A stretch of DNA of 11,942 nt from Woeseiaceae bacterium (lineage in GTDB: Bacteria; Pseudomonadota; Gammaproteobacteria; Steroidobacterales; Woeseiaceae): assembly GCA_013138675.1 (NCBI GenBank), contig WTCH01000120.1:1-11942 (forward strand), read 5' to 3'. The notes under the pieces are model-generated. The model saw only the letters and a list, made by a program, of their open reading frames with translations, was not told the origin of the DNA and ran no database searches. Below, piece after piece: positions 1 through 6,615 of the stretch. The position numbers and the translations under genes are program-made. Numbering within the stretch: the first letter of the stretch is position 1; every line of letters begins with the position of its first letter.

Positions 1-1406
1 AATGGATAGAACAGCGTCCCTTCTACGCTCGGTGGCGTAAACAAACCTTCGGTACGCAACTCGCCTAGCCGCGATTCGCAGGCGCGCTTGTCAAACCAAG
101 TCAAACCAAACTCGTCCCCTGGATTTACGTGGCTTGGTACAAGCTGCTGTGGCCGCTCCGGTATGGGCTGTGTGGGCGATAATTTCTCTCCCTCGACGCC
201 ACTCGAAGGTACACGTACTTCTGTGACCGGCAGAAACGGCTCGCCCGTATCACGATCGAGCACGAACACATGACCTGTCTTTGTCACTTGCGCGACCACA
301 TCGTGTGCCTCGCCATCGCGCCAAACCGAATACAGTCCTGGCTGCGCTGGCAGATCGTAATCCCAGACATCGTGATGAACGACCTGGTACGCCCAGTTCA
401 CGGTTCCTGAATCGGCGTTGAGCGCCACGACCGAATTAGCGTGGCGATTGTCGCCCGGCCGCAAGCCGCCATAGAAGTCCGGGCTCGGGCTCGACGTCGC
501 CACGAATACGAGACCGCGCTCGTGGTCGACGGACATCGGTGCCCAGGCATTCGCGTGCCCTTCCACTGGCGGTTGCTCTCCCTGCCACTCGGGGCTATCG
601 CCACTTCTGGGAATAGGGTCGAAATCCCATACAGACTCGCCCGTTCTGACATTGAAGGCCCGCACGGTGCCGCGCGGTGCTTCGACCCTGACATTGTCGG
701 AAATCGCAGATCCCACAACCACAGTGTCGCCAATGATGACCGGCGGTGATGTGATCTGGAATTCGCCCGGCCACACCAGCGGCATTCCGATATCGAGGCT
801 GACCTGGCCGTTGTCGCCAAAATCACTGCACGGCTCGCCGTTTTTCGCATCGACCGCTAGCAGGCGGCCGTCGTTCGTACCCATCAGAATCCGTGATGCA
901 CATGCCCCCCTCCCGCCGTCATCGCGCCAGTACGAAACGCCGCGGCAAACGAATCCGTTCGCAGGTCGCTGATCAAGATCACTATTGGCGTCAAATCGCC
1001 AGCGCTGTTTTCCAGTGGCAGGATCCAGAGCGATGACGTCATTAAAGGGCGTGCAGAAAACCAGCACGTCATCAGCCAGAATGGGCGTCGCCTCGGCAAT
1101 GCTCCGTCCGATGGCGGACTGCTTCTTCTGCAGATCGGCCGTGCTGAACTGCCAGGCCATCTCCAGATCAGCAACGTTGTCGGCTGTGATCTGCGCAGCC
1201 GAACTGAATCGGTGCCCGCCCGCATCGTTGCCGTAGTTCGACCAACCCGAGCCAGGCAGATCCAGATCGCCGCCATGCATCGACGCCTCGCCGACCACGT
1301 CCAGCGAATGCGCGCCCCCCAGGTAGCGATAGCCACTGCCACCGCCTATAAGGAACAACAGCAGCACCACGGCCAGCAGCAGTACGATCTTCCAATACTT
1401 CATCAT
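1..1406 (-). CDS. PQQ-dependent (quinoprotein) dehydrogenase, membrane-anchored, C-terminus outside window
   Basis: Open frame without a stop from ATG at 1406 to the left edge (468 codons seen, C-terminus missing). Residues 5-20 form a hydrophobic N-terminal anchor, so the catalytic part should lie in the periplasm. The rest has the repeated blade pattern of eight-bladed quinoprotein propellers, e.g. IALDPATGKQRWRFD near 125-139 and VVALNADSGTVNWAY near 326-340. The block HHDVWDYDLPAQP (344-356) followed by TKTGHVFVLDRDTG (375-388) is typical of the membrane glucose dehydrogenase family. D349 and K376 are spaced like the catalytic Asp and PQQ-contacting Lys of E. coli Gcd (from memory). Known role of the family: oxidation of sugars or alcohols with electrons passed to the respiratory chain; the substrate cannot be told here. 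The start is supported by AAGGAAAG about 6 nt upstream; a second ATG follows at once. It is divergent from the BMC operon and shares its control region. Confidence 0.88.
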   Translation of the reverse strand, partial: MMKYWKIVLLLAVVLLLFLIGGGSGYRYLGGAHSLDVVGEASMHGGDLDLPGSGWSNYGNDAGGHRFSSAAQITADNVADLEMAWQFSTADLQKKQSAIGRSIAEATPILADDVLVFCTPFNDVIALDPATGKQRWRFDANSDLDQRPANGFVCRGVSYWRDDGGRGACASRILMGTNDGRLLAVDAKNGEPCSDFGDNGQVSLDIGMPLVWPGEFQITSPPVIIGDTVVVGSAISDNVRVEAPRGTVRAFNVRTGESVWDFDPIPRSGDSPEWQGEQPPVEGHANAWAPMSVDHERGLVFVATSSPSPDFYGGLRPGDNRHANSVVALNADSGTVNWAYQVVHHDVWDYDLPAQPGLYSVWRDGEAHDVVAQVTKTGHVFVLDRDTGEPFLPVTEVRVPSSGVEGEKLSPTQPIPERPQQLVPSHVNPGDEFGLTWFDKRACESRLGELRTEGLFTPPSVEGTLFYP

Positions 1407-1438
1407 ATAAAGCTTTCCTTCGATTCCTGAGATCCTAA

Positions 1439-1457
1439 CGCTTCAAAATACAAAGTA
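1439..1457 (+). promoter_or_regulatory. Operator-like motif, copy 1
   Basis: CGCTTC, seven bases, AAAGTA: a 10/12 match to the TACTTC-N7-AAAGT(A/T) motif found four times around the BMC operon. It lies between the two divergent genes, on the side of the quinoprotein gene and about 33 nt upstream of that gene's start. The bases 1450-1461 (ACAAAGTAATTA) recur exactly at 7152-7163. Operator function is inferred from recurrence and position only. Confidence 0.45.
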
Positions 1458-1484
1458 ATTACCTCTCTCCGAGCCCGTTCAGGC

Positions 1485-1514
1485 TTGACACAAGCCGCTT
1501 GTACGGCGGATACT
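1485..1514 (+). promoter_or_regulatory. Sigma-70-type promoter of the BMC operon
   Basis: A perfect -35 TTGACA (1485-1490), 18-bp spacer and a -10 GATACT (1509-1514, 4/6 match). Transcription would start near 1521, giving a leader of under 20 nt to the GTG at 1539. The -10 overlaps the first half of the operator-like motif at 1511-1529, the arrangement expected for repression by blocking polymerase. Confidence 0.55.
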
Positions 1515-1529
1515 TCGTGAAATAAAGTT
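1511..1529 (+). promoter_or_regulatory. Operator-like motif, copy 2, over the -10 and start site
   Basis: TACTTC, seven bases, AAAGTT. Imperfect inverted repeat (TACTT / AAAGT arms) covering the -10 box and the expected transcription start of the operon. The first operon gene encodes a small winged-helix protein, so this is the natural candidate site for autoregulation. Confidence 0.5.
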
Positions 1530-1538
1530 AATTGAACC

Positions 1539-1886
1539 GTGAATCTACACTTCGACGAAATGATCAGCGCCCCCTGTCGCCTAGGCATCCTGGCCACACT
1601 CGTGCCGGGCGTGCCCGTCTCTTTTACGGACATGCGGGCCGAAACCAGCCTGTCCGATGGCAACCTGCACGTGCAAACTCGTAAGCTCGCTGACGTAGGT
1701 TACATCGAAATTGGCAAAGGAAAAAAGGGCCGCCGCACTGTGACCGAATTTCGTATTACCGAGCTAGGGCTTGAGCGACTTCGACTTTATGTCATGAAGT
1801 TACAGGCCGTCCTGGACGCAGATGCAGGCTCTACTTCGGCATCATCGCGCTCCTCGAAGCGTGACGACTCGGCGGTGTGGACATGA
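1539..1886 (+). CDS. Winged-helix transcriptional regulator (HTH_34 type) of the BMC operon
   Basis: 115-residue protein. Residues 3-93 match the pattern of the small HTH_34/MarR-ArsR-like winged-helix family: FDEMISAPCRLGILATL (first helix), SFTDMRAETSLSDGNLHVQTRKLADVGYI split over helix 2 and recognition helix (about 28-56), then a basic wing with GKGKKGRRTV (59-68) and a final helix used for dimerisation. The tail after 93 is Ser/Asp-rich and probably disordered. No ligand domain or metal-binding cluster is seen, so what it senses is unknown. A stop at 1533 fixes GTG 1539 as the first possible start; no good ribosome site is visible, and ATG 1560 is an alternative. Its stop overlaps the next start (ATGA at 1883-1886), so it is co-transcribed and probably translationally coupled to the RpiB-DeoC gene. 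Likely acts on the TACTTC-N7-AAAGTT sites. Confidence 0.85.
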   Translation: MNLHFDEMISAPCRLGILATLVPGVPVSFTDMRAETSLSDGNLHVQTRKLADVGYIEIGKGKKGRRTVTEFRITELGLERLRLYVMKLQAVLDADAGSTSASSRSSKRDDSAVWT

Positions 1887-3196
1887 GCAAGCCAAAAAGA
1901 ATTGCGCTGGGCGCCGATCACGGCGGCTTCGACCTCAAAACAGAGCTCGTGGCGCATCTACGTGAGGCCGGACACCAGCTGGAAGACGTAGGTACTTCAT
2001 CAAATGAAGCTGTCGACTACCCGGTCTTCGCCCGGGCGGTCGCGGACGCGGTTTCCCGGGGCAGCGCCGACGTGGGCATCATGATTGACGGTGCGGGCAT
2101 TGGCTCTTGCATGGTCGCAAACAAAGTCCCCGACGTACGTGCGGCACTCGCCTACGATCTCTCCAGCGCCCGCAATAGTCGTGAGCACAACAACGCCAAT
2201 GTACTAACCCTGGGCGCTGCCCTTATTGGCGTAGGACTGGCGAAGCAGATCGTCGACGTCTGGCTGGCAACCGAGTGTACGGAAGCTCGTCACCTGAATC
2301 GGGTCGCGATGTTTGCCGAGGAAGCCGCAGACCTGCAATTGTCGGATCAGGACATCGACAAGGTCGTCGATCGTCTGCACCAGATCCTGGGCCCGATGAC
2401 GAATTCCGAGCCGACCGGTGCCTGCGTTGGCGACGACCCTGAGGCAGCGCGAGAATTCGTGCGACTCGGCGCCACCGGGCTGACCAGCGTCGCTCCGGCT
2501 GAACGGCCGGGGAGCATTCCAGGCGACCTCGCCCGTTACATCGACCACACCTTACTCAAACCTGGTTCGACCGAGGAGCAGGTTCGCAAGCTTTGCGCCG
2601 AGGCCCTCGAATACAATTTCCGCTCGGTGTGCATTAATCCGACCTGGGTACCACTGGCTGCCGGGTTGCTGCGTGGCAGCGAAGTGCTTACCTGTACCGT
2701 CGTCGGTTTTCCGCTTGGCGCCAACGAGCCCGCGATCAAGGCGATGGAAGCACGCCGTGCGATTCGTAACGGCGCTCGCGAGATCGACATGGTCATCAAT
2801 ATCGGCGCACTCAAGAGCGGCAATGACGATCTGGTGTTTCGCGACATCCAGGCCGTCGTCGAAGACTGCGTCGACGGCAATGCAGTGTGCAAAGTCATTT
2901 TGGAAACGGCACTTCTGTCCGACGACGAAAAGCGGCGCGCCTCGGAGCTGGCACGACGCGCTGGTGCGCACTTCGTCAAAACATCCACCGGCTTTTCGAC
3001 CGGTGGCGCCACCGTGAGCGATGTCGCACTCATGGCCGAAGTCGTTCGCGGCGCCGGCATGGAGGTCAAGGCCTCCGGTGGAATCAGTTCTTACAGCGAT
3101 GCCAAGGCGATGATCGAGGCGGGAGCCACCCGCCTTGGTGCAAGTGCCAGCATTGGCATCGTGCGAGAAGCAAAATCGACAAGCATTAGCGCTTGA
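1883..3196 (+). CDS. rpiB-deoC: RpiB-DeoC fusion: ribose-5-phosphate isomerase B-like domain plus deoxyribose-phosphate aldolase
   Basis: 437 residues from ATG 1883 (GTG 1877 also possible; ATG chosen for the ATGA overlap with the regulator). Residues 5-150 are an RpiB/LacAB-fold domain: ADHGG (11-15), GAGIGSCMVANK (70-81), SREHNNANV (99-107) with H102 matching the conserved His of RpiB. The usual catalytic Cys position holds D69; a Cys occurs at 76 instead. Residues 153-170 are a short amphipathic helix followed by a Pro/Gly-rich linker. Residues about 213-430 are class I DeoC: IDHTLLKP (220-227), D302 in EIDMVINIG, Schiff-base K366 in FVKTSTGF and K396 in VKASGG, so the aldolase looks active. 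Known reaction: 2-deoxyribose 5-phosphate to glyceraldehyde 3-phosphate plus acetaldehyde. The two families are normally separate proteins. Position at the head of a shell operon implies packaging in the BMC lumen. The isomerase substrate is uncertain. Confidence 0.93.
   Translation: MSKPKRIALGADHGGFDLKTELVAHLREAGHQLEDVGTSSNEAVDYPVFARAVADAVSRGSADVGIMIDGAGIGSCMVANKVPDVRAALAYDLSSARNSREHNNANVLTLGAALIGVGLAKQIVDVWLATECTEARHLNRVAMFAEEAADLQLSDQDIDKVVDRLHQILGPMTNSEPTGACVGDDPEAAREFVRLGATGLTSVAPAERPGSIPGDLARYIDHTLLKPGSTEEQVRKLCAEALEYNFRSVCINPTWVPLAAGLLRGSEVLTCTVVGFPLGANEPAIKAMEARRAIRNGAREIDMVINIGALKSGNDDLVFRDIQAVVEDCVDGNAVCKVILETALLSDDEKRRASELARRAGAHFVKTSTGFSTGGATVSDVALMAEVVRGAGMEVKASGGISSYSDAKAMIEAGATRLGASASIGIVREAKSTSISA
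1993..2011 (+). promoter_or_regulatory. Possible weaker operator-like motif inside rpiB
   Basis: TACTTC, seven bases, GAAGCT. It contains a clean inverted repeat CTTCAT-CAA-ATGAAG at 1995-2009 and matches 10 of 12 positions of the palindromic form TACTTY-N7-RAAGTA. It lies about 110 bp into the coding sequence of the RpiB domain, so it may be chance. Confidence 0.2.
2339..2392 (+). other. Encapsulation-peptide-like helix in the RpiB-DeoC linker
   Basis: Encodes residues 153-170, LSDQDIDKVVDRLHQILG. Hydrophobic residues at i, i+3/4 and i+7 positions make an amphipathic helix, flanked by a flexible linker (Pro, Gly, Ser, Thr, Asp) leading to DeoC. Short helices of this type target enzymes to BMC lumens. 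It shares LxD...D....RL...LG with the N-terminal helix of the aldehyde dehydrogenase of the same operon. The function is inferred. Confidence 0.5.
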
Positions 3197-3208
3197 GGAG
3201 TTAAATCG

Positions 3209-3829
3209 ATGGTCGATCTTAGAGCTTATGTTTTCCTGGATTCGTTACAGCCGCAGTTCGCCTCCTTTCAGGCGACGATCTCGAAGGGTTACCTTCCCAA
3301 GGTCGGCCAGGCGAGTCTGTTCGTGGAGATTGCCCCCGGCATGGCAATCAATCACATTCTTGACGTAGCGCTTAAGTCCACGGACGTAACGCCGGGCATG
3401 CAGATCGTCGAACGGCACTACGGTATGCTCGAGCTGCACTCCGACAGCCAGGCCGATGTCCGGCAGGCCGGACAAGCGATTCTCGACGCCCTCGAACTCG
3501 AAGAAAAGGATCGACACAAACCACGCGTCGTTTCCAACGAGGTGGTGCGCCACCTTGAAGACACGCAGACGATGCTGATCAACCGCTTTCGCCACGGCAA
3601 CATGATTCTCGCCGGGCAGACGCTGTTCGTGCTCGAAGTCGAGCCAGCGGCCTATGCGGCTTTGGCGGCTAACGAGGCCGAGAAGGCCGCAGATATCAAT
3701 ATCCTCGAAGTACGCGCGGTCGGCAGCTTTGGTCGCGTTTACATCGGCGGTGAGGAACGGGATGTGGTGGTTGCACACGAGGCGGCCACACAGGCGATTA
3801 ACGCCGTTACAGGCAGGTCGAAGAAATAA
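3209..3829 (+). CDS. BMC-T shell protein (tandem BMC domain, stacked-trimer type)
   Basis: 206 residues, the size of a two-domain BMC protein. Trimers of such proteins form pseudohexameric tiles of the shell facets. First BMC repeat about 1-97, with AINHILDVALKSTDVTPG (46-63); second about 105-200, with AANEAEKAADINILEVRAVG (153-172) and the pore-lining loop GSFGR (172-176). The opening LRAYVFLDSLQPQ and the ERHYGMLELH block recall, from memory, the double-stacked BMC-T of Haliangium ochraceum (HO_3341), a subtype with wide gated pores thought to pass larger substrates or cofactors. Ribosome site GAGGAG at 3195-3200, 8 nt before ATG; it overlaps the stop of RpiB-DeoC. Lies 53 nt before the BMC-H gene. 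Confidence 0.93.
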   Translation: MVDLRAYVFLDSLQPQFASFQATISKGYLPKVGQASLFVEIAPGMAINHILDVALKSTDVTPGMQIVERHYGMLELHSDSQADVRQAGQAILDALELEEKDRHKPRVVSNEVVRHLEDTQTMLINRFRHGNMILAGQTLFVLEVEPAAYAALAANEAEKAADINILEVRAVGSFGRVYIGGEERDVVVAHEAATQAINAVTGRSKK

Positions 3830-3848
3830 TTTTTGCATAGATTAACCA

Positions 3849-3862
3849 GGGCTCGAGAGCCC
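3849..3862 (+). other. Intercistronic hairpin between BMC-T and BMC-H genes
   Basis: GGGCT (3849-3853) and AGCCC (3858-3862) can pair around a CGAG loop; the full 14 bases read as a GGGCTC-GA-GAGCCC palindrome. It sits 20 nt after the BMC-T stop and 8 nt before the AGGAG ribosome site of the BMC-H gene. No T-tract follows, so it is not an intrinsic terminator. An mRNA processing or stability element is possible. Confidence 0.35.
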
Positions 3863-3882
3863 GATTCGCGAGGAGCATAGCG

Positions 3883-4179
3883 ATGTCAGAAGCATTAGGA
3901 ATGATCGAATGCCGGAGCTTTCCGGCCATGGTGGAGGCGGCCGACGCAATGGTAAAAGCGGCGAAAGTCGAACTCGTAAGCTACGAGAAAACCGGTGGCG
4001 GCTACACAACCGCAGTCGTACGCGGCGACGTCGCAGCAGTTAGAGCTGCGTGTGACGCTGGCCGTACCGCGGGTGCCCGCGTTGGCGACGTGGTGGCTGT
4101 GCATGTGATTGCACGTCCGCACACTGGCGTCGACATGACGATACCTCTGGGTCGCGAACCAGACGCGAAAAAGAAGTAG
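3883..4179 (+). CDS. BMC-H hexameric shell protein (PduA/CcmK type)
   Basis: 98 residues, single BMC domain, the usual main building block of the shell facets. Sequence opens with ALGMIECRSFPAMVEAADAM (4-23), then VKAAKVELVSYEKTGGGYTT; KTGGG (36-40) is the pore loop at the sixfold axis, and K25 is at the position of the hexamer-hexamer edge lysine. RPH (78-80) fits the conserved Arg that meets that lysine. The short charged tail ends in KKK. It is the only BMC-H gene in the cluster, so it should form most of the facets. Ribosome site AGGAG at 3871-3875, 7 nt before ATG. The nearest relative I recall is the Haliangium ochraceum BMC-H. Confidence 0.96.
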   Translation: MSEALGMIECRSFPAMVEAADAMVKAAKVELVSYEKTGGGYTTAVVRGDVAAVRAACDAGRTAGARVGDVVAVHVIARPHTGVDMTIPLGREPDAKKK

Positions 4180-4201
4180 TCACTAGCAAATAGGAGCAAC
4201 C

Positions 4202-4501
4202 GTGAAACTCGCGAAAGTGCTCGGCACTGTCGTTGCCACCGAAAAGGACTCCAAGCTACAGGGATTCAAGTTCCTGGTGCTGGGGCTCTGGGGCCACGAC
4301 AACAAACCGGCCGGCGGCTCGGTAGTGGCGGTGGATGCCGTCGGCGCCGGTGTCGGCGAAATGGTCCTGTTCGCCAGCGGTTCATCCGCGCGCCAGACCG
4401 CAGCCACCGACAATAAACCCGTTGACGCGGTCGTCATGGCGATCGTAGACAGTTGGGAGATCGAGGGCGACGAGAAATACTGCAAGGGGGAGGATGACTG
4501 A
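4202..4501 (+). CDS. BMC-P pentameric vertex protein (EutN/CcmL family), copy 1
   Basis: 99 residues with GTG start, chosen because AGGAG lies 5 nt upstream. EutN/CcmL fold: MKLAKVLGTVVATEK at the start, then the family block AVDAVGAGVGEMVLFASGSS (43-62), and KPVDAVVMAIVDSWEI (72-87). Such proteins form pentamers that cap the twelve vertices of the icosahedral shell. It has an acidic C-terminal extension (EGDEKYCKGEDD) absent from the third copy. The stop overlaps the ATG of the aldehyde dehydrogenase by one base (TGATG at 4499-4503), so translation is probably coupled. Confidence 0.94.
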   Translation: MKLAKVLGTVVATEKDSKLQGFKFLVLGLWGHDNKPAGGSVVAVDAVGAGVGEMVLFASGSSARQTAATDNKPVDAVVMAIVDSWEIEGDEKYCKGEDD

Positions 4502-4530
4502 TGAACCGTCCCGGTGGTAGCGCAGGCCTC

Positions 4531-4584
4531 CTGACTGATCGGCAGGTGGATGTCATTGCCACCCGCCTCGCCGAACGCCTCGGG
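4531..4584 (+). other. Encapsulation-peptide-like N-terminal helix of the aldehyde dehydrogenase
   Basis: Encodes LTDRQVDVIATRLAERLG (residues 11-28), a short amphipathic helix separated from the catalytic domain by a Gln/Pro/Ala/Lys/Thr linker. N-terminal helices of this kind direct PduP-type enzymes into the shell. It resembles residues 153-170 of the RpiB-DeoC fusion (7 identities in 18, with S/T, I/V and V/I changes). Confidence 0.55.
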
Positions 4585-5607
4585 CAACCGCCCGCCGAAA
4601 AGACACGCATCACCGCCACGAAAATCGTGCCGTCACGTGCTCCTCGCGAAACGCTCGGCGAAGGCGTGTTTGCCACAGTGGATGACGCTGTCGCCGCGGC
4701 GGCAGTTGCGTACCGCGAACTCGACGGCATGTCGCTCGAAGGCCGGCAGAAGATCGTTGCCTCGATTCGGGAGTCCATGCTCGAGCACGCCGAGGAACTC
4801 GCCCGCCATGCCCAGCAAGAGACCGGGCTTGGCAGAGTCGAGCACAAGATCATCAAGAACCGCCTGGTGGCGCGGAAGACCTCCGGGACTGAAGTGCTCA
4901 CACCGCATGCGGTGACCGGGGACAATGGACTGACGCTTACCGAATACGCGCCTTACGGCGTCATCGGCGCGATCACACCGACCACCAATCCAACGTCCAC
5001 GATCATCTGCAACACCATCGCCATGCTCTCGGCGGGCAATAGTATTGTCTTCAACGTACATCCCAGTGCCCGCGAATGCTCCATGGCCAATATTAGACTC
5101 CTGCACCACGCGATTATTCGCGGTGGCGGCCCGGCCAACCTGGTCAGCGCCGTTGCCGAACCGACGATCGAATCCGCGCAGGAACTGATGGGCCACCCCG
5201 GCGTGCGACTCCTCGCTGTCACCGGAGGGAGCGGCGTCGTGCGCCAGGCGATGACGAGCGGCAAGCGCGCCATCTGTGCCGGGCCCGGCAATCCTCCGGT
5301 AGTCGTCGATGAGACAGCAGACCTCGAACTCGCCGGCCGCGGCATCGTCAACGGCGCTTCCTTCGACAACAACATCGTCTGCACCGACGAAAAGGAAGTC
5401 ATCGCCGTCAGCAGCATCGTCGACAAGCTGCTCGACCAGATGAAGCGCCACGGGGCCTATATTGTGAATGAGCGGGACTTTCACAAGATTGAACGAGTGA
5501 TCTTCAGCGAAGAACACGGGCGGCGGCAACGTGCGGTGGTCGAGAAGGATCTCATCGGCAAGAACGCGGGTGAGATCCTCGCCCGGGCCGGCATCTCGTA
5601 CCCGTAC

Positions 5608-5616
5608 GACCAGCAA
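5608..5616 (+). other. Frameshift lesion in the aldehyde dehydrogenase gene
   Basis: At GAC (5608-5610) the upstream frame has the expected AGI-x-x-P-x-D context, while from AGC (5612) the next frame gives SNGHPLVWTEQMMPV. Between the conserved GI and HP only 25 bases are present; PduP-type enzymes carry about 16 residues there from memory, so about 23 bases (20 is the other frame-compatible size) would be missing. A short CGTAC repeat lies just upstream (5596-5607). Confidence 0.7.
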
Positions 5617-5964
5617 CGGCCACCCGCTCGTCTGGACCGAACAGATGATGCCGGTGTTGCCGGTCACCGCCGTTCCAGACGTCGACCGTGGCATTGAACT
5701 TGCCAAGGAAGCCGAGCACGGCTTCGGCCATTCGGCCGGCATGTACTCGAGAAACATCGAGGCACTGAGCCACATGGCACGAACGATCAACACCAGCATC
5801 TTCACCAAGAACGGCCCGTTCTATGCCGGGTTGGGCGAAGGTGGAGAAGGCCACTCGAGCTTCACGATCGCGAGCCCGACAGGCGAAGGCCTCACCGGCC
5901 CGGTCGCCTTCAGCCGGCTGAGGCGCTGCGTCCTCGTCGATCACTTTCGTATCGTATAAACCGC

Positions 5965-6615
5965 ATGCCGCAGAAGAGGAAACGTCACGGAGCCCTGGCG
6001 CTACTGGAATTCGAGACGATCGCTGCCGGCGTACTGGCGAGCGACCTGATGGTCAAGCGGGCGCCTGTCGCAATGCTTCGCTGCGGGACCATTCACCCGG
6101 GCCGATTCCTGATTCTCGTCGGCGGCAGCGTCGCCAGCACGGAGGAGGCATATCTTGCCGGAACACAGATGGGTGACGCTGAGCAATACCTGAGTGACAG
6201 CGTCTTTCTCGGGGACGTCCACCATGCCCTGCATGACGCGGTTCTGGGTATACGGCGGGACATGACGGGCGACGCACTGGCTGTGGTGGAGACCCGTTCT
6301 TCGCCCGCCCTGCTGGCCGCCGTCGATGCCGCAATAAAAAGCACGCCTGTCATCCTCTCCGAGATTCGGCTCGGCGATGACCTCGGCGGTCACGCGCTGG
6401 CGCTCATGAGCGGTGATCTTACCGATGCCGAGACCGCGCTTGGCATCTGCGCCGAGCGGGCTGGCGATCAGATTCTCGCGAAGACTTTGCTGCCGCGGCT
6501 CGATCCTGACCTGCGCCGGCTTTTCGACCAAGGCACACGCTTCGGCCTCTGCCCTGCGTTCGAGCCGGCCGGTGCCGAATACCCCGAGGAGGTCGCATGC
6601 TCCTGGGACGCGTGA
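5965..6615 (+). CDS. BMC-T shell protein (tandem BMC domain), second copy
   Basis: 216 residues with two BMC repeats. Repeat 1, about 9-97: GALALLEFETIAAGVLASD (9-27) with VKRAPVAML, and a pore loop near CGTIHPGR (40-47). Repeat 2, about 103-190: ALAVVETRSSPALLAAVDAA (104-123) with STPVIL, then RLGDDLGGHALALMSGDLTD. A 25-residue tail follows. It is of a different subtype from the first BMC-T of the operon and recalls the single-layer BMC-T of Haliangium ochraceum (HO_5812, from memory). It has a basic start (MPQKRKRHG). Only 5 bases separate it from the aldehyde dehydrogenase stop and no strong ribosome site is visible, so translation probably depends on coupling. If the frameshift upstream is real, termination at 5697 could lower its expression. 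It overlaps the next gene by 19 bases. Confidence 0.92.
   Translation: MPQKRKRHGALALLEFETIAAGVLASDLMVKRAPVAMLRCGTIHPGRFLILVGGSVASTEEAYLAGTQMGDAEQYLSDSVFLGDVHHALHDAVLGIRRDMTGDALAVVETRSSPALLAAVDAAIKSTPVILSEIRLGDDLGGHALALMSGDLTDAETALGICAERAGDQILAKTLLPRLDPDLRRLFDQGTRFGLCPAFEPAGAEYPEEVACSWDA

Larger units (their letters stand above)
4501..5959 (+). pseudogene. CoA-acylating aldehyde dehydrogenase (PduP/EutE type), frameshifted
   Basis: Reading starts at ATG 4501 and stays in frame through residue D370 (5610); the familiar C-terminal third then continues in another frame from about 5609/5612 to TAA 5957-5959. The first frame alone would end at 5697 after an unrelated Arg/Pro-rich tail. Family marks: N-terminal helix LTDRQVDVIATRLAERLG (11-28) like an encapsulation peptide; PYGVIGAITPTTNP (151-164); TGGSGVV (241-247) nucleotide site; catalytic C294 in FDNNIVCTDEKEV; in the second frame HPLVWTEQMMPVLPV, NTSIFTKNGP and FSRLRRCVLVDHFRIV. 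Known reaction: acetaldehyde + CoA + NAD+ to acetyl-CoA + NADH, the signature aldehyde-disposal step of metabolosomes. About 7-8 residues seem missing at the junction, which suggests a small deletion, either real or an assembly error. If real, the truncated protein is probably inactive. Confidence 0.9.

Noticed and set aside
398..850. Antisense and off-frame open frames within the quinoprotein gene
   Set aside because: The continuous minus-strand frame from 1406 to the left edge has clear PQQ-propeller motifs throughout and explains the region.
3849..3862. Intrinsic terminator between BMC-T and BMC-H
   Set aside because: Only five to six base pairs and no T-tract after it; the operon clearly continues.
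5608..5616. Programmed ribosomal frameshifting in the aldehyde dehydrogenase
   Set aside because: No slippery heptamer or known shift-stop is present, and about 7-8 conserved-region residues are missing, which points to a deletion.
4633..5808. 391-codon open frame on the minus strand opposite the aldehyde dehydrogenase
   Set aside because: It is antisense to a strongly supported gene, shows no family motifs, and long antisense frames are common in GC-rich DNA.
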